From: an uncultured Muribaculaceae bacterium
Lineage (GTDB): Bacteria > Bacteroidota > Bacteroidia > Bacteroidales > Muribaculaceae
Assembly: GCA_947632485.1 (NCBI GenBank)
Contig: CANRPJ010000010.1
Coordinates: forward strand, 25,401-89,400
Length of the DNA: 64,000 bases
Reading direction: 5' to 3'
A program made the position numbers and the translations under genes. A model generated the notes under the pieces. That model saw only the letters and a list, made by a program, of their open reading frames with translations, had not been told where the DNA came from and ran no database searches. Shown here piece after piece: positions 35,285 to 44,403 of the stretch. Each line of letters starts with the position of its first letter. Positions within the stretch are counted from its first letter, which is position 1.

Positions 35285-37330
35285 ATGAAACCAATATCAA
35301 GCTTAATTACAGTGGATTCCAATAAGGCAAAAGAGCGCATAGAGGCGCTGCGCGATGAAATAAACCGCCATAACCATAACTACTATGTGCTTAACGCTCC
35401 GGAGATATCGGACCGCGACTTTGATATGCTGCTTAAGGAGCTTGAGAAGCTGGAGGCAGAACATCCGGAGCATTTCGACCCTCTCTCTCCCACACAGCGA
35501 GTAGGAAGCGATCTTACGAAGGGATTTCAGCACGTGGTGCATGAGAGACCCATGATGTCGCTTGCCAATACCTACAGCATCGAGGAGGTTGATGAATGGT
35601 TTGACAGGGTCCGCAAAGCTATTGAAGGGGAGCGGTTCGATGTGGTAGGGGAGATGAAGTTTGACGGCACGTCGATTTCCATTACCTATAAAGGTGGCCG
35701 TCTGGTAAGGGCTGTGACGCGTGGAGACGGCGAGCAGGGCGATGATGTGACCGTCAACGTGAAGACAATCAGAAGCGTGCCTCTTCAGCTGCGTCCCGGC
35801 GACTGGCCCGAGGAGTTTGAGATCCGCGGTGAAATCCTGATGCCCTGGGAGGTGTTTAACAAGCTCAACGAAGAGAGAGCCTACAATGAAGAGCCTCTTC
35901 TCGCCAATCCGCGTAATGCCGCCGCGGGAACCCTGAAGACGCAGGATCCGCGCGAGGTGGCGCGGAGAAGGCTCGATGCGCGGTTCTATTATCTGCTCGG
36001 CGACAATCTGCCTTACGATGACCATTATGACAATATGGAGGCGGCCAGAAGGTGGGGGTTCAAGGTATCACCTGCCATGAAGCTTCTGCACTCGCTTCAG
36101 GAGGTTGACGATTATATAGCCTACTGGGACGAGCACCGCAGGGAGCTGCCAGTGGCTACTGACGGTCTGGTGTTTAAGGTAAACTCGCTCCGGCAGCAGT
36201 TGAATCTCGGCTATACGGCAAAGTCGCCCCGCTGGGCAGTAGCCTATAAATTCAATCCGGAGAATGCATGCACGCGCTTGCGCTTCGTGAGCTTTGAAAC
36301 GGGGCGTATGGGAATAGTTACGCCGGTGGCAAATCTGGAGCCCGTGCTTCTCAGCGGTACAGTGGTGAAGCGGGCCTCGCTCCATAACGCCGATATAATG
36401 CGCGAGCTCGATATTCATCAGGGAGACTGGCTCTATGTAGAGAAGGGGGGCGAGATAATCCCGAAGATAACCGGAGTGGATAAGGAGAGACGCGAGCCTG
36501 GAGCAGAGAAGGTGACTTTCGTGACTGAATGTCCGGAATGCGGCACTCCGCTGGTAAAGGCTTTTGGAGAGGCAGCATGGGTATGCCCCAACCGTTACCA
36601 CTGCCGGCCGCAAATCACGGGGCGAATCGAGCATTTCTGCGCCCGCCGCATGATGAATATCGACGGAATCGGAGAGGAGACAGCCGAACTGCTTTATGCC
36701 TGCGGAAAGGTTGAGACGATAGCTGACCTTTACCGGCTTACAGAGGAAGATCTCTCAAAGCTCGACCGCATTGGCCCTAAGACTGCGGCAAAGATAATCA
36801 AGGGTATAGAAGACTCGAAGAAGGTGCCTTTTGAGAGGGTAGTCTATGCGCTGTCGATTCCCAATGTAGGAGAGACCACGGCCAAGCGCCTAGCGAAGGC
36901 AGTGAAAAGCATGGACCGTATGCAGGCAATGTCGGTGGAGGAACTCACGGCGGTGCCTGATGTAGGACCGGTGATAGCGCAGTGTATCTACGATTTTCTG
37001 CGTGAACCTGTGAATGAGGCCAATATCAAGGCTTTACGCGATGCCGGGGTGCAGATGCAGCTTTCAGAAGACCAGATGCAGCCGGCAGGAGATGCACTTG
37101 CAGGTAAGCAGATAGTGATTTCCGGTACATTTACGCACCACTCGCGCGATGAGTATAAAGATATAATCGAGCGTGAAGGAGGTAAGAATGTAGGAAGTAT
37201 CTCTAAGAAAACGAGTTTCGTATTGGCCGGTGAGAATATGGGGCCGGCGAAACGCGAGAAATGCGAGGCTCTCGGCATTCCGATGGTAAGTGAAGATGAG
37301 TTTCTGAAGATGATAGGACAGGAGCAGTAA
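35285..37330 (+). CDS. ligA: NAD-dependent DNA ligase
   Basis: This 681-residue ligase seals nicks during replication and repair. Domain Ia has [19 protein letters not shown]. The adenylation motif is [13 protein letters not shown] (Lys at about residue 120). The OB domain is followed by a four-Cys zinc finger ([16 protein letters not shown]), a helix-hairpin-helix array ([24 protein letters not shown]) and a C-terminal BRCT domain ([13 protein letters not shown]). The stop TAA shares its last base with the next ATG. Confidence 0.96.
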   Translation: MKPISSLITVDSNKAKERIEALRDEINRHNHNYYVLNAPEISDRDFDMLLKELEKLEAEHPEHFDPLSPTQRVGSDLTKGFQHVVHERPMMSLANTYSIEEVDEWFDRVRKAIEGERFDVVGEMKFDGTSISITYKGGRLVRAVTRGDGEQGDDVTVNVKTIRSVPLQLRPGDWPEEFEIRGEILMPWEVFNKLNEERAYNEEPLLANPRNAAAGTLKTQDPREVARRRLDARFYYLLGDNLPYDDHYDNMEAARRWGFKVSPAMKLLHSLQEVDDYIAYWDEHRRELPVATDGLVFKVNSLRQQLNLGYTAKSPRWAVAYKFNPENACTRLRFVSFETGRMGIVTPVANLEPVLLSGTVVKRASLHNADIMRELDIHQGDWLYVEKGGEIIPKITGVDKERREPGAEKVTFVTECPECGTPLVKAFGEAAWVCPNRYHCRPQITGRIEHFCARRMMNIDGIGEETAELLYACGKVETIADLYRLTEEDLSKLDRIGPKTAAKIIKGIEDSKKVPFERVVYALSIPNVGETTAKRLAKAVKSMDRMQAMSVEELTAVPDVGPVIAQCIYDFLREPVNEANIKALRDAGVQMQLSEDQMQPAGDALAGKQIVISGTFTHHSRDEYKDIIEREGGKNVGSISKKTSFVLAGENMGPAKREKCEALGIPMVSEDEFLKMIGQEQ

Positions 37331-39075
37331 TGAAGCATCTTGCAATATTATTTCTGGCATTTCTGCTTCCGCTTGCTGCCGACGCGGAGGGAGATGGCTT
37401 TCCAATCGCCAATTTCTCAATTACAGCCAATGCCGGAACTGACGGCTCTCTTTTCGGTACGACTATGGTCAATCCCGGAAAGCTCGGCGACTGGCTCTCG
37501 CCGCAAGGGCAATTTCCGCTTTCGATCACGGTAAACGGTGAACCGCTCACCGCAATCTCCGTGAACCGCGAGTTTCCTTTCGTAAGCAATACATACAAGT
37601 CTTCCGGAAAAAATCTTCAGACTCTTTCCCTTACCGCTTTCGCTCCTCTGGAGCTGGACAATGTAGAGGTTTCTTCCCTGCCGGTGATTCTCACAGGCAT
37701 TCAGGTTGAAGGGGCGGCTCATTCCAATCCTATGGAACTGGAGATAAAGCATAAGGGCGACAATACTTTTCCGATGGCGCTTGTCGCTGATGCTGCAGGA
37801 TATGTGGCTACAGATTCTACCCTCAGCGTAACAATCACTGAGCCAGGCGAGTTAAGAATAGCTATTGCTTTCCTTGATCCGCTCACGCTTGCAGCCAAGA
37901 GCTATAAATCTGCGCAGGAGCTTGCAAAGAGTGCACTCGTCCACTATGAGCCTCTGCTTGAGTCAACCCGCAGATTTTCAGATGCAATTCCTACTACCGG
38001 TGATGCGGAATTGGATGCGTACCTGAGATGGTACATGATTCCTGCAATAGCGCTGACAAAATGCACTGCCGTAGGAGAGGTGGTAACGATGGGTTATTGC
38101 GAGCTTAACCAGAGAGACAGCTACTGGACCTCGTGGGTGCATCTTCCTCTTTTCCCCACCGCTGAGCGCACGATGATTCAGGAGTGCGTGGACGCCATTA
38201 CGCCTTCAGGTAAGATACCTACCACGATTCTGCCTCTGATTGATAGGAAAGATGATCTCGATATCAACGCCTTCTTCATTTTGCGGGTGGCGCGGTATCT
38301 TAAGGCCTATCCTGAAGCAGAGATGCCTGAATCATGGTGGAATGCTCTGAAATTAGCGGCAGACTGGCTTATTTCCCGAGATACTGACGGCGACGGAATT
38401 CCTGTGCAGAACTCTTTCTGGGGTGACTGGAAAGACGTGAAAGGCATTGAAGGCAGGAAGTATTCTCCCTTTACGGCGTTGCTCTATTTTGCCTCGATGC
38501 GCGAGATGGCTAACTTTGCTGCCCGGCAAGGCGATTCTGAATCTGCAGCAAGATACAAAGAAGCTGCAGCCAAGGCCGATGCCTTTATAAATAAGGATAC
38601 GACTGAAGGTGGGCTCTGGAACGGCCGGTTCTACGTGCAGCGTTGGGCTGACGGCTCTGTCAACGATCATCTGCTTCAGGATCAGACAGTAGGGATTCTT
38701 TTAGATGTAGTTCCGGCGGAGCGGGCCGAGAGCATATTCAATGCTCTCAACAGCCAGTCGCTCACTCCTTTTGGAATCTGCGAGACCTCTCCTTACTATC
38801 CTGCGGATTTTGGCTATGCTCCTGCCACCTATCATAACGGTGCCGTTTGGCCCTGGGTAAGTTTTATGGACGCCTGGGCGCGCTTGCGCTCCGGACGCAC
38901 CGATGAGGCGGTATCACTGATAAAAAAGGTGGCGAAGGCTGATCTTGTGGATTCGGGTGACTGGAGTCCGAACGAGCATATCAATTCGCTGACAGGAGAG
39001 AATCTCGGTTTCCAGCTTCAGGGCTGGAACAGCGACCTCTTCGGCCTGATATACTACGGTTTACTGCGAAAATAG
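37330..39075 (+). CDS. Secreted (alpha/alpha)6-barrel glycosidase-like protein
   Basis: This 581-residue exported protein has a signal peptide ([19 protein letters not shown]), an N-terminal beta-sandwich region (about 20-200), and a C-terminal helical barrel with YCELNQRDSYWTSWVHLPLF, DLDINAFFILRVARYL, SFWGDWKDV and YHNGAVWPWVSFMDAW. These blocks resemble GH63/GH78-like and glycogen-debranching (alpha/alpha)6 enzymes. I cannot fix the GH family or substrate. Its ATG overlaps the ligA stop by one base. Confidence 0.65.
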   Translation: MKHLAILFLAFLLPLAADAEGDGFPIANFSITANAGTDGSLFGTTMVNPGKLGDWLSPQGQFPLSITVNGEPLTAISVNREFPFVSNTYKSSGKNLQTLSLTAFAPLELDNVEVSSLPVILTGIQVEGAAHSNPMELEIKHKGDNTFPMALVADAAGYVATDSTLSVTITEPGELRIAIAFLDPLTLAAKSYKSAQELAKSALVHYEPLLESTRRFSDAIPTTGDAELDAYLRWYMIPAIALTKCTAVGEVVTMGYCELNQRDSYWTSWVHLPLFPTAERTMIQECVDAITPSGKIPTTILPLIDRKDDLDINAFFILRVARYLKAYPEAEMPESWWNALKLAADWLISRDTDGDGIPVQNSFWGDWKDVKGIEGRKYSPFTALLYFASMREMANFAARQGDSESAARYKEAAAKADAFINKDTTEGGLWNGRFYVQRWADGSVNDHLLQDQTVGILLDVVPAERAESIFNALNSQSLTPFGICETSPYYPADFGYAPATYHNGAVWPWVSFMDAWARLRSGRTDEAVSLIKKVAKADLVDSGDWSPNEHINSLTGENLGFQLQGWNSDLFGLIYYGLLRK

Positions 39076-39150
39076 CGGTGGCTGGAAGAAAATTTCTTCC
39101 AGATGTTGTTACGTTCCGGGTCTTTCTTCGTATCTATAAGTGAAAAGGAT

Positions 39151-39630
39151 ATGAAACCGGATACTCTGACAACGACTTTTCTGAATCTTAGGGAGAAACT
39201 GCATCGCAGCGCCTTTCGGTTTCTACGTGACGACGAAGACGCAAAAGATGCGCTTCAAGACGCGTTCGGTAGGCTATGGAATGCAAAACACCCGGAGTCG
39301 GAATCGGAGGCTGCAAATAAGCTTTTCGCAGTGTTGAGGAATATTTGTATTGACAGGCTCAGGAGAGCGAGTATCACCACTGTAGAGCTGCATGAGGCTG
39401 AGATGACTCCGGTGGAACCGGCAATACCTGATAATGCAGATCAGCTGGAAAGATTGATTTCATCGGGTCTTAGCGGATTGCAGAGGAAAGTCTACGAGTT
39501 GGTGGCTCATGACGGTTTGGAGTATGATGAGATAGCCCGTAGGCTCGACTTATCGGTAGAGGCCGTGAGAATGAATATGAGCAGGGCCCGACAAAAAATT
39601 CGTGACAACTATAATAAGTTGAAAAGATGA
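39151..39630 (+). CDS. ECF-type RNA polymerase sigma factor
   Basis: This 159-residue sigma factor has region 2 with DDEDAKDALQDAFGRLWNA and region 4 with LSVEAVRMNMSRARQKIRDN. The start MKPDTLTTTFLNLREKLH is preferred over an upstream Met that adds an odd N terminus. It overlaps the next gene by 4 bp (ATGA), the usual sigma/anti-sigma arrangement in Bacteroidales. It probably responds to an envelope signal. Confidence 0.85.
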   Translation: MKPDTLTTTFLNLREKLHRSAFRFLRDDEDAKDALQDAFGRLWNAKHPESESEAANKLFAVLRNICIDRLRRASITTVELHEAEMTPVEPAIPDNADQLERLISSGLSGLQRKVYELVAHDGLEYDEIARRLDLSVEAVRMNMSRARQKIRDNYNKLKR

Positions 39631-40100
39631 AAGAAAATGATCACATATTGGCATTGTCCGAGATAGAAGAGCTTTGCCGGCTTTATCTGGACTGTAAACT
39701 CTCCCGGCTGGAAGAGGCAGAGCTTCAATATGTGCTTTTGAAGCTACCTTATTCTTCTCCTTTGATCGATGATGTGCGCGCTTTGATGGGGATTCAGGCG
39801 GCTGCATCTCTTAAGCTCAAGCCTAAGATGCATAGGAAATGGAATATACGTTGGATAGCCGGCATTGCAGCATCGGTTGTGATTCTGTTTGCAGTTGGTC
39901 TGAGAGTAGCTTCTGGTTCTGACCATGAGGCAACTGACGGTGCTGTCTATATAGCATATTCCAATGGAGTGGAGCTTACCGGCGCGCAGATGATGGCTCA
40001 GATAGAGCGAGATAATGCTAAGGTAGAGGCCTTTATGAAGCGCATGGACGAGATAGAGGCTGAAGAAGCGAGAATATATAATGAACTTTTTAATGATTAA
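39627..40100 (+). CDS. Putative membrane anti-sigma factor
   Basis: This 157-residue protein has a cytoplasmic helical N-terminal part (about 1-70), one transmembrane helix (about 74-92, WIAGIAASVVILFAVGL) and a periplasmic C-terminal region ending in a charged helix. It has no sequence signature strong enough to name, but position directly overlapping the ECF sigma gene and topology fit an anti-sigma factor that holds the sigma factor at the membrane. Confidence 0.7.
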   Translation: MKENDHILALSEIEELCRLYLDCKLSRLEEAELQYVLLKLPYSSPLIDDVRALMGIQAAASLKLKPKMHRKWNIRWIAGIAASVVILFAVGLRVASGSDHEATDGAVYIAYSNGVELTGAQMMAQIERDNAKVEAFMKRMDEIEAEEARIYNELFND

Positions 40101-40105
40101 ATTAT

Positions 40106-40513
40106 ATGATTATGAGATTGTTTTCAATTATGTTATTGCTGTTTGCCTCAATCGCAGCAGCCCATGCGGAATCATTAGAGCCTGTATCTGATAATCTTGC
40201 TTCGGAGCAGCTTTTCAGCGGGAAATACAATAAAGAGAAAGGTGTAACTATCACAATCTCAATTAGAGATGGTAAGTATAATCGCACAATGACAGTTACG
40301 AAAAATCCAGCTTTGGCTAAGATAATGACTGATGCCTTCAACGCTGATAGAAAAAGAGCGTCTGCTTTCAATCAATATATTTCTGGAAACGATGAATGGA
40401 CTAATATTGAAATCACCAGAAACGGAGAGATCATCAGGATAGGACTGACTGAAAATAAGGGGAAAGAAGAGGTGATGCTGTTTATAAATGGCAGTGAGAA
40501 AGCTTTCAAGTAG
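40106..40513 (+). CDS. Small exported protein of unknown function
   Basis: This 135-residue protein has a signal peptide (MIMRLFSIMLLLFASIAAAHA) and a mature domain of about 110 residues with alternating short strands (GVTITISIRDGKYNRTMTV). It lies 5 bp after the anti-sigma gene and before a terminator, so it is probably the third member of the sigma unit and could be the signal sensor or a target. I cannot name the family with confidence. Confidence 0.7.
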   Translation: MIMRLFSIMLLLFASIAAAHAESLEPVSDNLASEQLFSGKYNKEKGVTITISIRDGKYNRTMTVTKNPALAKIMTDAFNADRKRASAFNQYISGNDEWTNIEITRNGEIIRIGLTENKGKEEVMLFINGSEKAFK

Positions 40514-40538
40514 CGCAATCAATATCCGAATATAGAAG

Positions 40539-40564
40539 AAGCTCCGGCCAGTCGGTCGGAGCTT
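40539..40564. terminator. Bidirectional hairpin between sigma unit and acyl-CoA dehydrogenase
   Basis: AAGCTCCG (40539-40546) pairs with CGGAGCTT (40557-40564), between two convergent stop codons (40513 and 40589). T and A flanks are short. Confidence 0.65.
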
Positions 40565-40588
40565 ACTATTAGGAGGTGATTAGAAAAA

Positions 40589-42289
40589 TCAGTAGAGGTA
40601 ATTCTCGATTTCTTCCGGACGGAAGTTGCCGATGAAGTCAGCATGCTTTGCAACCTCAGCCTGAGCCCAGTTTACGAATACATGGAGCGAGCGGCGGAAC
40701 GAAGCCTCGCGCTGCGTGTCTTCAAGCATCAGATAGCCCATGATGATGTAGCCGGCCATCTCTACGAGACGGCGAGCCATGAAATCCATGTACTGGGGAT
40801 TCTTTACGCCAGTCACAGCCTGCACTGCGTCGGCATACTGCTGAGCCATGAAGGCGAGCGTATTCTTCATACCCTCATCTTCTGCACACACCTGTGCTTC
40901 CTGATATGCGTGAATCTGGTCGAGATAGGTGCCGGTTGTGACGTGGCGGATAGCTGCCACTACCTGCAGCTGCGTGGTACCCTCATAGATAGAGGTGATG
41001 CGGGCATCGCGGTATACACGCTCACAGGCATAGTCTTTCATGAAGCCTGAACCGCCGTGGATCTGGATGCAGTCGTAGGCGTTCTGGTTGCAGAATTCCG
41101 ATCCGAGACCTTTGGCAAGCGGCGTGAAGGCATCGGCCAGACGGCTATACTTCTTAGCTTCCTGCTTCTCTTCAGGAGTCAACGAGCGCTCCTTTGCGAT
41201 ATCATCGTAGGCTTTATAGATGTCAACATAGCGGGCGCAGGCGTAGAGGAGAGAGCGGCTGGCGTCAAGTTTCGCTTTCATTACAGAGAGGATCTCTGCT
41301 ACGGCGGGGAACTCGATGATAGCCTTACCGAACTGCTTACGGTCTTTTGCGTAGGCGAGAGCTTCGCGGTAGGCCACCTCACTGATACCTACACTCTGCG
41401 CGGCGATACCGAGGCGGGCACCGTTCATCAGCGCCATCACATATTTGATGAGGCCGAGGCGGCGGCTTCCGCAGAGCTCTGCAGGAGCATCTTTGAACAC
41501 GAGCTCGCAAGTCGGTGAGCCCTTGATACCCATCTTGTTCTCAATGCGGCGTACGGTTACTCCACCGTTGCGCTTATCGTAGATGAACATTGAAAGGCCG
41601 CGACCATCTTTGCTACCCTCTTCCGAACGGGCAAGCACCAGATGGATATCGCTGTCGCCGTTGGTGATGAAGCGCTTCACTCCATTTAGCACCCACGATC
41701 CGTCTTCCTTCTGCGAGGCCTTGAGCATCACGCTCTGGAGATCGGAACCGGCATCGGGCTCGGTGAGATCCATCGACATGGTCTCGCCTTCGCATACGCG
41801 CGGAATGTAGCGCTGCTTCTGATCCTCGTCGGCAAATTCATAGATTGTCTCGGCGCAATCCTGCAGACCCCACAGGTTCTCAAACCCGGCATCAGCGCGG
41901 CTCACGATATCGGCTGCCATGATGTAGGGGGTGATGGGGAAGTTGAGGCCACCGAGGCGGCGGGGCATCGCCATTCCCATCAGGCCGGCCTTGCGGCAGG
42001 CGTCGAGATTACGCTTGGTGCCGTCGGCATAGACTACACGGCCATTTTCCACGTGAGGACCCTGATGGTCCACGTCTTCTGCGTTTTCGGCAATAGTATC
42101 GCCGCAGATCTCGCCGACAACTTCGAGCACACGGTCGTAGCTGTCCATAGCGTCGGCAAAGTCCTGAGGTGCATAATCGTATTTCGATGCGTCGGCAAAA
42201 TCGCGCTCCTTCAGGGCTACGATTTTTTCCATCAGCGGGTGCTGGAGGTGATGCTTCAGCGCCGGGTTGTCAGTATAGAAGTTAGCCAT
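40589..42289 (-). CDS. Acyl-CoA dehydrogenase, long form
   Basis: This 566-residue flavoenzyme oxidises acyl-CoA to enoyl-CoA or runs in reverse. The core domains show MSMDLTEPDAGSDLQSV, FITNGDSD and RDARITSIYEGTTQLQVVAAI. The last 160 residues form the extra C-terminal helical extension seen in the roughly 560-600-residue branch. It lies 5 bp after etfA in a three-gene etfB-etfA-acd unit, so electrons probably pass to or from EtfAB. Substrate chain length is not visible. Confidence 0.9.
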   Translation of the reverse strand: MANFYTDNPALKHHLQHPLMEKIVALKERDFADASKYDYAPQDFADAMDSYDRVLEVVGEICGDTIAENAEDVDHQGPHVENGRVVYADGTKRNLDACRKAGLMGMAMPRRLGGLNFPITPYIMAADIVSRADAGFENLWGLQDCAETIYEFADEDQKQRYIPRVCEGETMSMDLTEPDAGSDLQSVMLKASQKEDGSWVLNGVKRFITNGDSDIHLVLARSEEGSKDGRGLSMFIYDKRNGGVTVRRIENKMGIKGSPTCELVFKDAPAELCGSRRLGLIKYVMALMNGARLGIAAQSVGISEVAYREALAYAKDRKQFGKAIIEFPAVAEILSVMKAKLDASRSLLYACARYVDIYKAYDDIAKERSLTPEEKQEAKKYSRLADAFTPLAKGLGSEFCNQNAYDCIQIHGGSGFMKDYACERVYRDARITSIYEGTTQLQVVAAIRHVTTGTYLDQIHAYQEAQVCAEDEGMKNTLAFMAQQYADAVQAVTGVKNPQYMDFMARRLVEMAGYIIMGYLMLEDTQREASFRRSLHVFVNWAQAEVAKHADFIGNFRPEEIENYLY

Positions 42290-42294
42290 CGGAT

Positions 42295-43323
42295 TTACTT
42301 GGAATTCTTTTTATAGTATTTGATGAGTTTGGGCAGCACGTCTTCAATCTTGCCGGTTATCACATAGTCGGCTATGGTATTGATCGGTGCATTGGGATCG
42401 GAATTAACCGAAATAATGATAGAGGAGTCCTGCATACCGGCGATATGCTGAATCTGACCCGAGATACCGCAGGCGATATAGAGCTTGGGACGCACCGTCA
42501 CGCCCGTCTGTCCGATCTGGCGGTCATGGTCTGCCCAACCGGCGTCGACAGCTGCGCGGCTTGCGCCTACCTCGGCTCCGAGGGTATCGGCGAGCTGATA
42601 AAGCAGGTCGAAGTTCTCTTTTGAACCTACGCCATAGCCACCGGCTACTACTATCGGGCTACCCTTGAGATTTACCTTCGATTTCTCTACGTGGCGGTCG
42701 ATAATCTCTACCACATAGTCTTCAGGACTCGTGTATTTGTTGGCTTCCAGGTTCTTAACCTCGCCATGATAGTTGCTGTCGCGCACTTCCTTCTTCATTA
42801 CGCCCTCGCGCACCGTTGCCATCTGCGGGCGGCAGTCGGGGTTAACGATCGTGGCCACGATATTGCCGCCGAAGGCCGGACGAATCTGATAGAGCAGATT
42901 CTCATAGGTCTTTCCGGTCTTGGGGTCGATGTGGTTTCCGATTTCAAGCGAGGTGCAGTCGGCGGTAAGACCGCTGTGGAGGCAGCTCGATACGCGCGGG
43001 CCGAGGTCACGGCCGATTGAAGTAGCGCCCATCAGGGCCACCTGCGGCTTAATCTCCTTGAAAAGGTTGATCAGCAGAGAGGCATGAGGAAGGGAGGTGT
43101 AGGGATAGAGACGGGCGTCTTCAAATTTATAGAGGGTATCAACGCCGTAGGGCATTATCTGCTTCTCTATATCTTTCAGATTATCACCGGCTACCACTGC
43201 TTCCAGTTTCACTCCAAGCTTGTCGGCAAGCTGACGGCCCTTGGTCAGGAGTTCGAGGCTGACGTCGGCCACTTTGCCGTCGTCATATTCGCAATATACG
43301 ATAAGGTTGTTGGTATCTGCCAT
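42295..43323 (-). CDS. etfA: Electron transfer flavoprotein, alpha subunit
   Basis: This 342-residue subunit binds FAD. The C-terminal FAD domain has PIVVAGGYGVGSKENFDLL, GASRAAVDAGWADHDRQIGQTG and YIACGISGQIQHIAGM. The N-terminal half has the adenine-nucleotide alpha-hydrolase-like fold (LIVYCEYDDGKVADVSLEL). It partners with EtfB upstream and transfers electrons from the acyl-CoA dehydrogenase downstream. Start MADTNNL is 22 bp after etfB. Confidence 0.94.
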   Translation of the reverse strand: MADTNNLIVYCEYDDGKVADVSLELLTKGRQLADKLGVKLEAVVAGDNLKDIEKQIMPYGVDTLYKFEDARLYPYTSLPHASLLINLFKEIKPQVALMGATSIGRDLGPRVSSCLHSGLTADCTSLEIGNHIDPKTGKTYENLLYQIRPAFGGNIVATIVNPDCRPQMATVREGVMKKEVRDSNYHGEVKNLEANKYTSPEDYVVEIIDRHVEKSKVNLKGSPIVVAGGYGVGSKENFDLLYQLADTLGAEVGASRAAVDAGWADHDRQIGQTGVTVRPKLYIACGISGQIQHIAGMQDSSIIISVNSDPNAPINTIADYVITGKIEDVLPKLIKYYKKNSK

Positions 43324-43345
43324 TGTTTCTGGTTCTTTTTCGGCG

Positions 43346-44221
43346 TCAGCCTATGGTATGGTTAGCAATAAGTTCCTGCACGAGGGCTTCCAGCTCGGCA
43401 TCGGTATTCTCCACCTGACGGGCCTCCTTGGCAGTAAACACTACATTTTCTATACTCTTCACCTTTGTAGGCGAGCCTGCGAGGCCACACTGCGAGAGGT
43501 CGGCATCTACGGTCGAGGCGTTCCATTCGCCGATTTCCAGGTAGGGACGCTCTTCGATGAAGGCTTTTTTCTTCTCATCGGCAGCTACCTCGGAAGGCAC
43601 GGCCGCATATTTGTATTTCTGGAGAGCCTTGGCGTTGCGGGGGCGGCAGGCTGCGGCAGAACCGTTTACGGTGACCATCATTGGCAGCGGGCAGCTCACT
43701 GTTTCCACTCCGCTTTCGATGCGGCGCTTCACGATTACCTTGCCGTTTTCCACTCCGATAATGTCTTCTGCGTAAGTGACCTGCGGCAGGCCGAGCTTCT
43801 CAGCCACCTGCGGGCCTACCTGAGCGGTATCGCCGTCGATGGCCTGGCGGCCGCCAATAATGATATCGTAGTTACCCATCTTCCTGATGGCAGCCGAGAT
43901 AGCATATGAGGTAGCAAGAGTGTCGCTACCAGCGAATGCACGGTCAGAAAGCACCACGCCTCCGTCGGCGCCGCGGTAGAGGCCTTCACGCACAATCTCA
44001 GCAGCGCGCGCAGGACCCATCGTGAGGAGGGTCACTTTTGAACCTGGATACATCTCCTTGAGCTTCAGGGCCTGCTCCAGGGCGTTGAGGTCTTCGGGAT
44101 TGAAGATTGCAGGGAGGGCGGCGCGGTTGATGGTGCCATCGGCTTTCATCGCGTCTTTGCCCACATTTCTCGTATCGGGCACTTGTTTTGCCAATACGAT
44201 GATGTTCAAACTCTTAGACAT
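43346..44221 (-). CDS. etfB: Electron transfer flavoprotein, beta subunit
   Basis: This 291-residue subunit begins MSKSLNIIVLAKQVPDTRNV, the EtfB hallmark. It has INRAALPAIFNPEDLNALEQ, VTLLTMGPARAAEIVREGL and AIDGDTAQVGPQVAEKLGLP. Upstream in-frame codons were rejected because they cover the promoter (44263-44270). It is first gene of the etfB-etfA-acd unit. Slightly longer than the usual 250 residues, as is common for bifurcation-type or Bacteroidetes forms; bifurcation is not shown. Confidence 0.94.
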   Translation of the reverse strand: MSKSLNIIVLAKQVPDTRNVGKDAMKADGTINRAALPAIFNPEDLNALEQALKLKEMYPGSKVTLLTMGPARAAEIVREGLYRGADGGVVLSDRAFAGSDTLATSYAISAAIRKMGNYDIIIGGRQAIDGDTAQVGPQVAEKLGLPQVTYAEDIIGVENGKVIVKRRIESGVETVSCPLPMMVTVNGSAAACRPRNAKALQKYKYAAVPSEVAADEKKKAFIEERPYLEIGEWNASTVDADLSQCGLAGSPTKVKSIENVVFTAKEARQVENTDAELEALVQELIANHTIG

Positions 44222-44262
44222 AGTATTGTAATATTCTTTTTTACGTTCTGTAGAATCAAATG

Positions 44263-44270
44263 CAAAGGTA
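44263..44270 (-). promoter_or_regulatory. -7 element of the etfB-etfA-acd promoter
   Basis: TACCTTTG on the minus strand, 42 bp before etfB, matches TAnnTTTG. It is divergent from the promoter at 44340-44370. Confidence 0.55.
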
Positions 44271-44339
44271 ATCAAAATAATTGTAACTGAGGGTAAAATA
44301 GACCAGAAAATGCGCACTTTCTTCTAAGTTGTGCAAAAC

Positions 44340-44370
44340 TTGTACATTTCTCAGGAATCGCTTAAATTTG
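44340..44370 (+). promoter_or_regulatory. Promoter of the PD40 protein gene
   Basis: TTG (44340-44342), 20 nt, TAAATTTG (44363-44370) fits the Bacteroidetes consensus and lies 34 bp before the start at 44404. Confidence 0.7.
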
Positions 44371-44403
44371 CATTGTCGGGGCTTCATGCTCCCGTTTGGC
44401 AAA